Source: Phytohabitans sp036906915 (GTDB taxonomy: Bacteria; Actinomycetota; Actinomycetes; Mycobacteriales; Micromonosporaceae). From it: a stretch of DNA of 64,000 nt. The DNA is taken from contig NZ_JBAKHX010000009.1 of NCBI RefSeq assembly GCF_036906915.1, forward strand, positions 91,393 through 155,392, read 5' to 3'. Positions 8,259 through 15,578 of the stretch are shown here, piece by piece. How positions within the stretch are numbered: position 1 is the stretch's first letter; every line of letters starts with the position of its first letter. A program made the translations under genes and the position numbers. The notes under the pieces are model-generated. The model saw only the letters and a program-made list of their open reading frames with translations. It was not told where the DNA came from and ran no database searches.

Positions 8259-9092
8259 TTATGGTCTCCAGGGCACCGAGGCAACCGCCGCGTAGATGCC
8301 CGACAGCGCGGGGTTGGGCGCGAACTCGGCCTCGGTGTCGGCGGGGGTGCCGTATGGCTGCCATTCGGGTGTCCACACCAGTCCGGGGGCGAGTGTGTCC
8401 AGGCCGTTGAGGAAGCGCATGATCTGGTCGCGGGTTCGTATATGAACGTTGGTCGTGGTTTGTTGGTAAACCTTCGTCACGGATTTGGCCGCGGCTTGGT
8501 TGAAGTCGGTCACCGTGGCGTGGGTTAGGACGAGGTAGCTGCCCGGTGTGAGCGCGTCGACCATGCGCGCGACGGCCTCGTAGGCGTGCTGGTCGTCAAG
8601 GAAGTGCAGCAGGCACGCCATCACGAGGCCGACGGGACGGCTCAGGTCGATCAAGGGGTTGCTTTCGAGCTGTTCCAGCACGGCGGTCGGGTCGTTCAGG
8701 TCGCCGGGCATGGCGTCGGCCAGGTCGTTGTCAGCTAGGAGCTGGTGGCTGTGCATGACGGCTACCGGGTCGATGTCGACGTAGAGCACGCGGGCATCGG
8801 GGGCGGCCTGCTGGGCGATCTCGTGGACGTTACCCATGGTCGGGATGCCGGATCCCAGGTCCACGAATTGCCGGATGCCGCGCTCGGCGGCCAGAAACCT
8901 CACCGCGCGGTGCAGGAAGCCGCGGTTTGCCTTGCAGATCTGGCCAGTCAGTGGCCAGTTCTCCAGTACCTTCTCCGCAGCGGCTTGGTCCACGGGGAAT
9001 GAGTGGACTCCACCTAGGAAGTAGTCGTACATGCGAGCTGGGCTGGGAACAGTGGTGTCCACACCTGGCAGCGACGCGGCCGTTTCTACCAT
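8259..9092 (-). CDS. SAM-dependent methyltransferase, Methyltransf_19 (DUF574) family
   Basis: 277 residues with the family marks ARMYDYFLGG (about 19-28), FVDLGSGIPTMGNVHE and LYVDIDPVAVMHSHQLL. It is clearly diverged from the two copies at 3486 and 6131, so it was not part of their recent exchange. The ATG at 9092 has GGGAG about 6 nt upstream. A perfect 27-bp palindrome lies 23-49 nt upstream of the start and is the likely control site. No enzyme partner is adjacent; the nearest upstream gene is the membrane HTH protein 9340-10215 on the same strand. Confidence 0.85.
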   Translation of the reverse strand: MVETAASLPGVDTTVPSPARMYDYFLGGVHSFPVDQAAAEKVLENWPLTGQICKANRGFLHRAVRFLAAERGIRQFVDLGSGIPTMGNVHEIAQQAAPDARVLYVDIDPVAVMHSHQLLADNDLADAMPGDLNDPTAVLEQLESNPLIDLSRPVGLVMACLLHFLDDQHAYEAVARMVDALTPGSYLVLTHATVTDFNQAAAKSVTKVYQQTTTNVHIRTRDQIMRFLNGLDTLAPGLVWTPEWQPYGTPADTEAEFAPNPALSGIYAAVASVPWRP

Positions 9093-9114
9093 CGGCGGCT
9101 CCCTCGATCGATTC

Positions 9115-9141
9115 CGACCTGTAGCAGTGTGCTACAGGTCG
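9115..9141. promoter_or_regulatory. Perfect 27-bp palindrome upstream of methyltransferase
   Basis: The arm CGACCTGTAGCA (9115-9126) and its exact reverse complement (9130-9141) flank a GTG spacer. It lies directly upstream of the methyltransferase start at 9092. There is no T-run, so an operator for a dimeric regulator, or a leader hairpin, is more likely than a terminator. Confidence 0.7.
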
Positions 9142-9339
9142 ATCACTCGCGCATCCCCCTGGCTCGATGTCGTCGAATGGGACCTGCGGGTGTATGCCGT
9201 CGATCACGACGTTCGCGCTGCGTGGGCGCCACTGCGATGTCCATGAAGAGGCGTCGGCAAGCGCTTGAGTCTTCGCTGTCGACGCCTCTTCGGCCTGCGC
9301 CTGTTGGCGGCGCTAGGTTGGCCGTTCCTTGGTCGGGGC

Positions 9340-10215
9340 CTAGGGCCTCGGGCAGTCGGGGAGGTTGGTGGGTAGCTTGTCGCGAGCGAACCAGATGTTG
9401 CTCAGGTAGCCGGTGCCGTCGATGTCAGGGTGTGGAGCTGTCCGGAGCCAGCGGTCGTCTTCGTAGAAGTAGTCGTCGTTTACGCCGGGTTCGCCGTTGC
9501 GAATCTTTTGGCCGGTCGTTACGCATGTGACCTGCACCGTTGCGGGCAGAGTCACCGTGGCGGCTGGTGTCGAGCCGGGGATACAGGGGCTTAACTCGCA
9601 GTTCGAGTTGGTGCTCGGCAGTGTCCACAGGCTGATTGTGTGCGCGTATGGCTTCTGCGTGCCGACCATGGCGCCGTTGATCGGTGCTTCAAAGGTGGTC
9701 AAGACGCCTTGAGGTGTGGTGGTCGAAGGGGATGCTGACGGGCCGGTTGCCGAGTCCGTCGGCGAGTCGGTTGCTCCACGCCGCGCGAGCAGCCCCGCGG
9801 TGGCCGTGACGGCGAGCACCAGCACGACTGCTCCCAGCGCTACCTTCCTGCGGGGCGACAGGGATTTGAGCCGTACCGTCGCGGCTTTGAGCAGGGACTT
9901 CGCGCGGCCTGGTCCGAACCTGGGCGGTGGAGCGACCACTGTGGCCCGTCCATCGCGTGTGGGTCGCTGAGCGGTGTCTCGCCATTGCCACCAGGTCACG
10001 ACGCCCGGATCGTTAAATACCTCGGCGAGCATGTCGGCTTGCTGGCGGCTGGGCCCCCGGTCCTTGCCGGAGCGCCAACGTCTCACATCTCGTTCGTTTA
10101 CCCCCTCCAATCTTGTGGCCAGACCAGGCACGCTCATCCCTGCGTGTTCCATTGCGTCGACCAACCGCCGACTCGCGTCGGCCGAGGGTTCGGCCGATTC
10201 AAGAGGACGCCCCAA
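9340..10215 (-). CDS. Membrane-anchored HTH protein with extracytoplasmic Cys-containing domain
   Basis: 291 residues. The N-terminal HTH (about residues 12-70, LATRLEGVNERDVRRWRSGK) is followed by a basic linker and one transmembrane helix (about 124-146). A Ser/Thr/Pro-rich stretch then leads to a domain of about 110 residues with four or five cysteines. The topology suggests one-component signalling, with DNA binding inside and sensing outside. The proposed start is a TTG at 10215 with AAAGG upstream; an ATG about 20 codons further in is possible. The gene is divergent from two secreted-protein genes (10429 and 11107) and may control them through the TTYYTGCC array between. Confidence 0.65.
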   Translation of the reverse strand: MGRPLESAEPSADASRRLVDAMEHAGMSVPGLATRLEGVNERDVRRWRSGKDRGPSRQQADMLAEVFNDPGVVTWWQWRDTAQRPTRDGRATVVAPPPRFGPGRAKSLLKAATVRLKSLSPRRKVALGAVVLVLAVTATAGLLARRGATDSPTDSATGPSASPSTTTPQGVLTTFEAPINGAMVGTQKPYAHTISLWTLPSTNSNCELSPCIPGSTPAATVTLPATVQVTCVTTGQKIRNGEPGVNDDYFYEDDRWLRTAPHPDIDGTGYLSNIWFARDKLPTNLPDCPRP

Positions 10216-10282
10216 CTTCAGACCTTTCTTCGCGTGATCATCGGGAAACTGGCATCAGGCCGCTATCTGGATCATGGACCTG

Positions 10283-10371
10283 TTCCTGCCGGGTTTTGGC
10301 CGGCCCGGTGACCTGCGGAAACGTTCTTGCCGTTGTCGCAGTTCCTGCCTTCTTTTCTGCCGTTTTTTGCC
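10283..10371 (+). repeat. Array of five TTYYTGCC motifs
   Basis: TTCCTGCC (10283), TTCTTGCC (10324), TTCCTGCC (10342), TTTCTGCC (10354) and TTTTTGCC (10364) lie in the same orientation between divergent genes. CTTCTGCC at 10384 continues the series and is also the left arm of the next hairpin. This is probably a regulator-binding array. Confidence 0.6.
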
Positions 10372-10383
10372 CCCTGAGGGTGG

Positions 10384-10414
10384 CTTCTGCCCTTGGAAAC
10401 GCCGAGGGCAGAAG
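10384..10414 (+). promoter_or_regulatory. Hairpin that overlaps the ribosome-binding site
   Basis: CTTCTGCCCT (10384-10393) pairs perfectly with AGGGCAGAAG (10405-10414) across an 11-nt loop. The right arm includes the first bases of the GAAGGGAG ribosome site of the secreted-protein gene at 10429. In RNA it could mask that site; in DNA it could be an operator. The sequence alone does not decide between them. Confidence 0.55.
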
Positions 10415-10428
10415 GGAGACAAGTGGTC

Positions 10429-10938
10429 ATGAAACAGGCTACGGGTACTGCCCCGCCGGGCTCGGCGATTGGGGCGTTGATGGCCGGAGTGGCGACCCTG
10501 GCGTTGACTGCGGGCGCGGCTACACCGGCCCGCGCGGCGGACAACGCACCTGTCCGGGTTGCGGTCGCGGCGTCTCAAGGCGACGCAGGTGGCCCAGTGG
10601 TGCTTGCTGCTGGTCGGCGCCTGTTCGACTACCGGGTCAGCTTCGACAGCACGCTGCGTGGGCGGGACATGAGGACGCCCAGCGGCAACTTCTGCAACCG
10701 CTACCGAGCTGACTACGTGCAGAACCGGGCGGCGACCCCGTACATCCTCGTCACCCTGATCAAGAACCGTGCTCTCCGCCCCGACGTCAGGCTGGAGACC
10801 CACCGGTTCAGCAACAACGGCAAGGTGCACAGCTTCTGCTGGCCGCACCACGACGGCTCAGCCACGTACCACTTCGAGTACCGGGTTCCCAACGTCGGTT
10901 ACGACGTTAAGGGCCACGGCACCGTGTACCGCCGCTAG
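10429..10938 (+). CDS. Secreted hypothetical protein (169 aa)
   Basis: A signal peptide is clear: a hydrophobic stretch (GALMAGVATLALTAGAA) ends in a TPARAAD-type cleavage site near residues 38-40. The mature part has two cysteines (NFCNRY and SFCWPHH) that may form a disulfide, and an aromatic-rich beta-like C-terminus. I do not recognise the family. Start is ATG 10429 or GTG 10423, both after GAAGGGAG. A second secreted-protein gene follows 168 bp downstream, and both are opposite the membrane HTH protein. Confidence 0.7.
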   Translation: MKQATGTAPPGSAIGALMAGVATLALTAGAATPARAADNAPVRVAVAASQGDAGGPVVLAAGRRLFDYRVSFDSTLRGRDMRTPSGNFCNRYRADYVQNRAATPYILVTLIKNRALRPDVRLETHRFSNNGKVHSFCWPHHDGSATYHFEYRVPNVGYDVKGHGTVYRR

Positions 10939-11106
10939 CCAGCCCATCTATCAAGCCCATCTATCCAGCCTGGCCAGCACCCAGGCAAGTTCCGGGGCCG
11001 GCAGTACGCCGTGCCGGGCCCCGGGCCCGCTCGAGAAGTCGCATCCTCGGGTGGCCGGGCGACCTGTCCAGCCACCCGAGTCAGCTACCTATTGGAGAGG
11101 ATCTTC

Positions 11107-11574
11107 GTGACCAGAGCACGTGGAAGGCGTTTGGTGGCCGCGACGGCCGCACTGATCGCGGTCGGCGGTTCGCTGCTGTCCGCCGCGCCGGCGCAAGCCG
11201 CGCCGGCGTGCCACGGTGGGACCTGCACCGGCCGGAACCCCAACAAGGCCGGGTGTTCGTCGGACGCCGTGACCGTCCGGGAGTTCACCCGCGGCCCCAA
11301 CCGAGTAGAGCTCCGTTTCTCCCCGGCGTGCAGGGCTACCTGGAGTCGCTGGAGCAATGTCCACGCCGACGGGATGTCCGACTACATCCTCATCGAGCGC
11401 TACAACTTCAGCGATCGACTCACCGCCCGAAAGTCCACGACTACCAGGCTCCGCAAGGGGGCATCCGGGTTCACTCCGATGGTGGGCGTGCCCCGGGCGG
11501 GTGGCCAGTTCTTCGCCTGCATCTGGGAGGACCGGCAGTGCACCTCCACACCGTGGATCGCTCGCCCTTGGTAA
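11107..11574 (+). CDS. Secreted DUF2690-like protein (155 aa)
   Basis: A Sec signal peptide (RRLVAATAALIAVGGSLLSA, then AQAAP) is followed by CHGGTCTGRNPNKAGCSSDA, which matches the Cys-spaced C-G-C-G-P-GC-DA pattern I associate with DUF2690. In actinomycetes that domain is often found outside the membrane and sometimes fused to an HTH. Two further cysteines lie near the C-terminus. The GTG at 11107 has GAGAGG about 9 nt upstream. A strong terminator follows at 11624-11670. Confidence 0.7.
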   Translation: MTRARGRRLVAATAALIAVGGSLLSAAPAQAAPACHGGTCTGRNPNKAGCSSDAVTVREFTRGPNRVELRFSPACRATWSRWSNVHADGMSDYILIERYNFSDRLTARKSTTTRLRKGASGFTPMVGVPRAGGQFFACIWEDRQCTSTPWIARPW

Positions 11575-11881
11575 GCACCTGACCAGCGTCGCCGGCACCC
11601 TCGACGATGGCCGAGCGCACAACGGAGTCGGTTCCCGCGGCCACCTCGCCGCGGGGACCGACTCCTCTTTGCCGGCGATCAGACTCAGCTCGGATGGTCG
11701 AACCGGTGTGGGCGTGCCTGGTTGGCGCGTACGCGGTTGCCTGGCATGGTCCAAGCGACCCGCCTCCCCGTGATCCAGAACCGCCCAAGGCTATCGACGG
11801 TCCTCACCACGGCCCCGCAGCCGGGCGGATCAGATTCCCTGAGAACCCACACATTTCCCGCCGGCTACCCGGAGGGCCTGA
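11575..11881. other. Intergenic region with terminator
   Basis: 307 bp that hold the strong terminator hairpin 11624-11670 and, at 11871-11876, the GGAGGG site of the next gene. I see no other gene. Confidence 0.6.
11624..11670 (+). terminator. Rho-independent-type terminator
   Basis: A 17-bp stem (11624-11640 with 11649-11665, one T-G wobble) and an 8-nt loop are followed by TCTTT. It ends the secreted-protein transcript. Confidence 0.85.
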
Positions 11882-12565
11882 GTGCCTGTTAGACATATGA
11901 CTACTTGTTACACTCTGCTGCTGGGAGGTGTGCTGTTGCTGTTCGTGGTGCGGTGCAGAGCCGAGTTGGGCGACAGCCTCGCCGAGCGGGTTCGAGCCGA
12001 GAAGGCGGCTGAGCGCGAGTGGTGGCGCGCGCGGAAGGCGGAGCAGCCCGAGGACCTGTCGCCGGCGCAGCGGGCCCGGTGGCTGGCTGCGGCGCAGGCC
12101 GCCTATGAGGTCGAGCGCGGCGCCGGGCGCCTGTCGGGTACCCGTTCGGCGGTGGTGGTGCCGGCCCTGCGCGACGAACTAGCCGAGCGAGGGTGGCTGG
12201 CGCGGACCTGGCGACCGGTACCGGCCGGGCATCGCTCGCGAAAGGCCCGCCCCTGGGGCACCACGGACCGGCGCTGGACCGCCCGAGTTGCCCTGGACAT
12301 TCCCGACGACCTCGGCCAGGTCCTGGCGCGCGGGTGCCACTGGAGCTCGGCCCCCCACATCAAGGCCCTACAACGGTGGTACGGCAGGCACGGCGAGGCG
12401 CATCGAGGCACGCACCGCGGCGGGCGCGTCTGGCGTGGACTTGGCCCCAGCAACGCCGAGTTGGCCGAACGCGACCGGCTGCAGGCGGCCATCGTCACGA
12501 CCGGGATGGTTCTTCGCGCGGCGATCTGCCGCGCGCTGGATATCGACCCAGTTCCTAACGTCTGA
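11882..12565 (+). CDS. Hypothetical protein, possible N-terminal membrane helix (227 aa)
   Basis: The GTG at 11882 has GGAGGG 5 nt upstream. The N-terminus YTLLLGGVLLLFVVRC could be a membrane helix; the remainder is rich in Arg, Ala and Trp with helical patches (LGDSLAERVRAEKAAEREWW). I do not recognise a family. A 15-bp sequence near its 5' end (11889-11903) is repeated exactly 31 nt past its stop (12596-12610), so the gene is bracketed by a direct repeat. Confidence 0.55.
   Translation: MPVRHMTTCYTLLLGGVLLLFVVRCRAELGDSLAERVRAEKAAEREWWRARKAEQPEDLSPAQRARWLAAAQAAYEVERGAGRLSGTRSAVVVPALRDELAERGWLARTWRPVPAGHRSRKARPWGTTDRRWTARVALDIPDDLGQVLARGCHWSSAPHIKALQRWYGRHGEAHRGTHRGGRVWRGLGPSNAELAERDRLQAAIVTTGMVLRAAICRALDIDPVPNV
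11889..11903 (+). repeat. Direct repeat, copy 1
   Basis: TTAGACATATGACTA, identical to 12596-12610. It is itself a near-palindrome (12 of 14 positions in TAGACATATGACTA). It lies inside codons 3-8 of the gene starting at 11882. Confidence 0.8.
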
Positions 12566-12595
12566 GCGACCCGAGAAGGCCGCCTGGCGCGCCTA

Positions 12596-12610
12596 TTAGA
12601 CATATGACTA
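12596..12610 (+). repeat. Direct repeat, copy 2
   Basis: TTAGACATATGACTA, identical to 11889-11903. It lies between the stop at 12565 and the leaderless promoter at 12650. Confidence 0.8.
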
Positions 12611-12649
12611 ACAAGCGGTTGGGATGCCGATGAACTGCGCTTTTGTTCT

Positions 12650-12678
12650 TTGACAGGGTGCTTGACTGTGTCTATTGT
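12650..12678 (+). promoter_or_regulatory. Consensus promoter giving a leaderless mRNA
   Basis: TTGACA (12650-12655), a 17-nt spacer and TATTGT (12673-12678). The ATG of the next gene begins 7 nt after the -10, where transcription should start, so the mRNA is predicted to be leaderless. Confidence 0.8.
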
Positions 12679-12684
12679 GGCGGC

Positions 12685-12933
12685 ATGTTGCAGCTCAGAC
12701 TCGAGGGCGATGAGGCCGAGGCCAGGGCTTTCCTGGACCGGCTACGCGCCGGTGGCGCCGAGGTCCAGCCCGGTGGGGTAAGGAACCGGGGGGCGTACTC
12801 CCACGTCTACGCCGTGGTCCGGATGCCCGGCTATGAGCCGCCAGTCCCGACGCCTGGTCCTGTGCGGGTGCCCGCCGAGGTGTCCGGTCGGGCGATCACC
12901 GGCCGGCGTCGCCGGGCAGGGGGGAGCCGGTGA
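12685..12933 (+). CDS. Small hypothetical protein, leaderless (82 aa)
   Basis: The ATG at 12685 coincides with the predicted transcription start of the promoter 12650-12678 and has no Shine-Dalgarno site, which fits leaderless translation. The protein begins LQLRLEGDEAEARAFLDRL and includes YSHVYAVVRM before a basic Pro/Arg-rich tail. It looks like a small alpha/beta fold of unknown role. The TGA overlaps the ATG of the next gene (TGATG), so the two form an operon. Confidence 0.7.
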   Translation: MLQLRLEGDEAEARAFLDRLRAGGAEVQPGGVRNRGAYSHVYAVVRMPGYEPPVPTPGPVRVPAEVSGRAITGRRRRAGGSR

Positions 12934-13931
12934 TGGACACAACCGAGCAGACGACAGCGGTCGGCCCGGCCGCTGATGACGCTGCGGCATTCGGGGGCAC
13001 GTCCGGCAGCACGCCGGCGGCGCAGGAGCGGAGGTGGCCGCTGGGTGCGGCCCGGTGCGCCGAGCTGTTGGCCGAGGCGACTGGGTTGCCGGTGCGGTAC
13101 GAGGACATCGAGACCCTGGCCGACCTCGGCCTTCTTCCTGTCGTCGACCATTACAAGGGTCGGCCGCTGTACGACCTGGACGCCGTTGACGCAGTCGCGG
13201 GTACCGAGGCTCTCGCCGTGGCGGTGGCCGCCCGGCAGGAGTGGTTCGCCGCCAGCATGAGCCTCCGAGACGCCGCGGCCCGGCTGGGCTGGACCGATGA
13301 CGAGCTGACCCGTGAGACCCACGCCCGGGACATCGCGCCGGGACGGTGGGGCCGGTACGCCCGGGCCGACGTCGAGGCCCTGGCCGCCGACACGGACCTG
13401 TGCGACCGGCTGCGCCGGGTCCGCACCGTGGACGCCGAGCGGGCCGCCGAGGTGCTGGAGGTGCGCCGGGTCGAGCTGGACCACCTGGTAGCCGCCGGGC
13501 TGATCCGCCCGGTCCACCGCGCCGCGGAGCGGTGCCCGGACGACCGCGCCGACGTGTCGGTCGGCCTGTTCAACGTGGGCGACCTGGAGGACCTACGCGA
13601 GATCGACGGCATCGACTGGGAAACCGTGCGAGGGGTGCGGCCGGGCCGCCCATCGCCGCTGCGGGAACTCATGCCGGCGCTGCCGACTCGCGCCGAGCGG
13701 ATCCGAGCCCTGGCCGACCGGGTCACCACCGTGCTGGGCGTCCCGGTCACCGCCGTATGGCACGAGCCCCGGAGTCGCCGCCGCGACGACGGCTGGTGGG
13801 AGTACACCTGGCCCACCGACCCCACCGGAGCGCCTACCGCCGCCACGGTCGCCCGGGCCATCCGCGACGACCAGGCGGGCAGCCGCTACCGCCGCGAGAT
13901 CCAGCTCACCCCAGCCAAGAACGAACACTAG
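12933..13931 (+). CDS. Multi-HTH DNA-binding protein, mobile-element type (332 aa)
   Basis: Three helix-turn-helix-like segments can be seen: ETLADLGLLPVVDHYKGRPLYD (MerR/excisionase-like), SLRDAAARLGWTDDELTRE, and AAEVLEVRRVELDHLVAAGL. A Trp-rich stretch lies near the end (DDGWWEYTWP). Such chains of weak HTH modules are common in actinomycete integrative elements; the exact role is unknown. The ATG at 12933 shares its A with the stop of the preceding gene and follows GGGGGGAG. The gene converges on the PurF-like gene. Confidence 0.6.
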   Translation: MDTTEQTTAVGPAADDAAAFGGTSGSTPAAQERRWPLGAARCAELLAEATGLPVRYEDIETLADLGLLPVVDHYKGRPLYDLDAVDAVAGTEALAVAVAARQEWFAASMSLRDAAARLGWTDDELTRETHARDIAPGRWGRYARADVEALAADTDLCDRLRRVRTVDAERAAEVLEVRRVELDHLVAAGLIRPVHRAAERCPDDRADVSVGLFNVGDLEDLREIDGIDWETVRGVRPGRPSPLRELMPALPTRAERIRALADRVTTVLGVPVTAVWHEPRSRRRDDGWWEYTWPTDPTGAPTAATVARAIRDDQAGSRYRREIQLTPAKNEH

Positions 13932-14117
13932 GTTCCCGGATAGATGTATCCACAGTGGACGATCTGGAATTAGGTCGGGGCCTTGGCGTTGGAGCTGGTC
14001 TGCTGGAAGCCCCATGCGCCGAGCAGCGAGGCCAGGTCGGTCACGGCCTGATGGGGGGGTCGACTCCGGCGGCCTTGCCGATGCGGGCGCAACCTGTGGA
14101 CCTGCGATCGCGTTCCG

Positions 14118-15578
14118 TCAGCTTTGTGGGGTGGGGTAGTCGCCGGTGAGGCAGGCGGTGCACAACCCGTCCGGGGTGGGGGAGATGGCTTCGCGTAGGC
14201 GGTCGAGGGTGAGGTAGGCGAGGGAGTCGGCGTCGAGGTGGTCGCGGATCTGTTCGGTGGTCATGGTCGCGGCGATGAGTTTGCTGCGGTCGCCGGTGTC
14301 GAGGCCGTAGAAGCAGGACCATCGGTATGGCGGGGACAGCACACGCAGGTGGATTTCGGCGGCGCCCGCGTCGCGGAGCATTCCCATGGTGCCGCGCAGG
14401 GTGGTGGCGCGCACGATTGAGTCTTCGACCACGATGAGTCGTTTTCCCGCAACCATGTCGACGATCGGGTTGAACTTGATCCGGACCGCGCTTTCGCGGA
14501 GGGCCTGGGTGGGGGCGATGAAGGTACGTCCGATGTACCGGTTCTTGATCAGGCCGTCGCCGTACTCGATGCCGGAGGCGGCGGCGTAGCCCTGTGCGCC
14601 AGGGATCGAGGAGTCCGGGATCGGCATGACCAGGTCGGCGTCGACGGGCGCCTGCTGGGCCAGGGCCTTGCCCATTCGCCGACGGGCGGCGTGTACGCCG
14701 GTACCGGCGAGCACGCCGTCGGGCCGGGCGATGTAGACGAACTCGAATGAGCACAGCGCTCGTGGTTGTGGCGCGGCGAACTGGATGCTGCGGACGCCGT
14801 CGTCGTCGATGATCACGATTTCGGCGGGGTCGATCTCGCGGATCAGGCGGGCGCCGACCACGTCGAGTGCTGGGGTTTCGGAGGCGAGGACCCAGCCTCC
14901 GGTGTCGAGCCGGCCGAGGAACAGCGGTCGGAAGCCGTGCGGGTCGCGGGCGCCTATCAGCCGGGTTTCGTCCATGACCACCAGTGAGTAGGCGCCCTGC
15001 AGGCGGGGCAGGACGCCGGTCATGGCCGCGATGAGATCGCCGTCGTCTTGGCTGGTGAGTGTGTCGGCGAGGAGGCCGGCGATGACGTCGCTGTCGCTGC
15101 CGAGGTTGGGTTGTCCGCCGGCGAGGTCGGTGGTGTTGACGAGGTTGCCGTTGTGGCCGAGGGCGAAGGAGTGGTTGCCCGCGGAGCGGGAGACGGGTTG
15201 GGCGTTGGCCCAGGCGCTGGCACCGGTGGTGGCGTAGCGGGTGTGGCCGATGGCCATGCCGCCGGGCAGTGCCCGTAACCGGTGTTCGTCGAAGATGGTG
15301 GAGACCAAGCCCATATCCTTGTCGACCAGGATCTTGGTGCCGTCGCTGACTGCGATGCCTGCGGATTCCTGGCCCCGGTGTTGCAGGGCGTAGAGGCCGA
15401 GGTAGGTCAGGTGCGATACGGGTTGCTGGGGGTCGCGGACGCCGAAGACGCCACACGCTTCTTTGGGCTGGTCGCTGGCCACTGACACTGGGCTGATTGT
15501 ACGGGTAGGTCCGGGGCCGGGCGGGTTGGTCGCTGCCACCTTCGGGTGGGTTTTTCGCTGCTGAGGGATGTCGGTCAT
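14118..15578 (-). CDS. PurF-like amidophosphoribosyltransferase (second copy type), last gene of biosynthetic operon
   Basis: 486 residues. Class II glutamine amidotransferase half: nucleophile Cys42 in ACGVFGV after an N-terminal extension, then LQHRGQESAGIA and GHTRYATTG. Phosphoribosyltransferase half: PRPP loop VVEDSIVRATT near residue 385, where housekeeping enzymes usually read VDDSIVRGTT. Cys276, Cys422, Cys473 and Cys476 (CTAC) keep the spacing of the 4Fe-4S ligands of B. subtilis-type PurF. The enzyme makes 5-phosphoribosylamine from PRPP and glutamine. The ATG at 15578 overlaps the preceding stop (ATGA), which ties it to this operon and not to purine genes. It could supply an amino-sugar-like precursor or be a resistant duplicate. 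Confidence 0.9.
   Translation of the reverse strand: MTDIPQQRKTHPKVAATNPPGPGPTRTISPVSVASDQPKEACGVFGVRDPQQPVSHLTYLGLYALQHRGQESAGIAVSDGTKILVDKDMGLVSTIFDEHRLRALPGGMAIGHTRYATTGASAWANAQPVSRSAGNHSFALGHNGNLVNTTDLAGGQPNLGSDSDVIAGLLADTLTSQDDGDLIAAMTGVLPRLQGAYSLVVMDETRLIGARDPHGFRPLFLGRLDTGGWVLASETPALDVVGARLIREIDPAEIVIIDDDGVRSIQFAAPQPRALCSFEFVYIARPDGVLAGTGVHAARRRMGKALAQQAPVDADLVMPIPDSSIPGAQGYAAASGIEYGDGLIKNRYIGRTFIAPTQALRESAVRIKFNPIVDMVAGKRLIVVEDSIVRATTLRGTMGMLRDAGAAEIHLRVLSPPYRWSCFYGLDTGDRSKLIAATMTTEQIRDHLDADSLAYLTLDRLREAISPTPDGLCTACLTGDYPTPQS

Noticed and set aside
14118..15578. Housekeeping purF of the host
   Set aside because: Not fully excluded, but translational coupling to six biosynthetic-type genes and absence of purL/purM neighbours argue for a pathway-specific copy.
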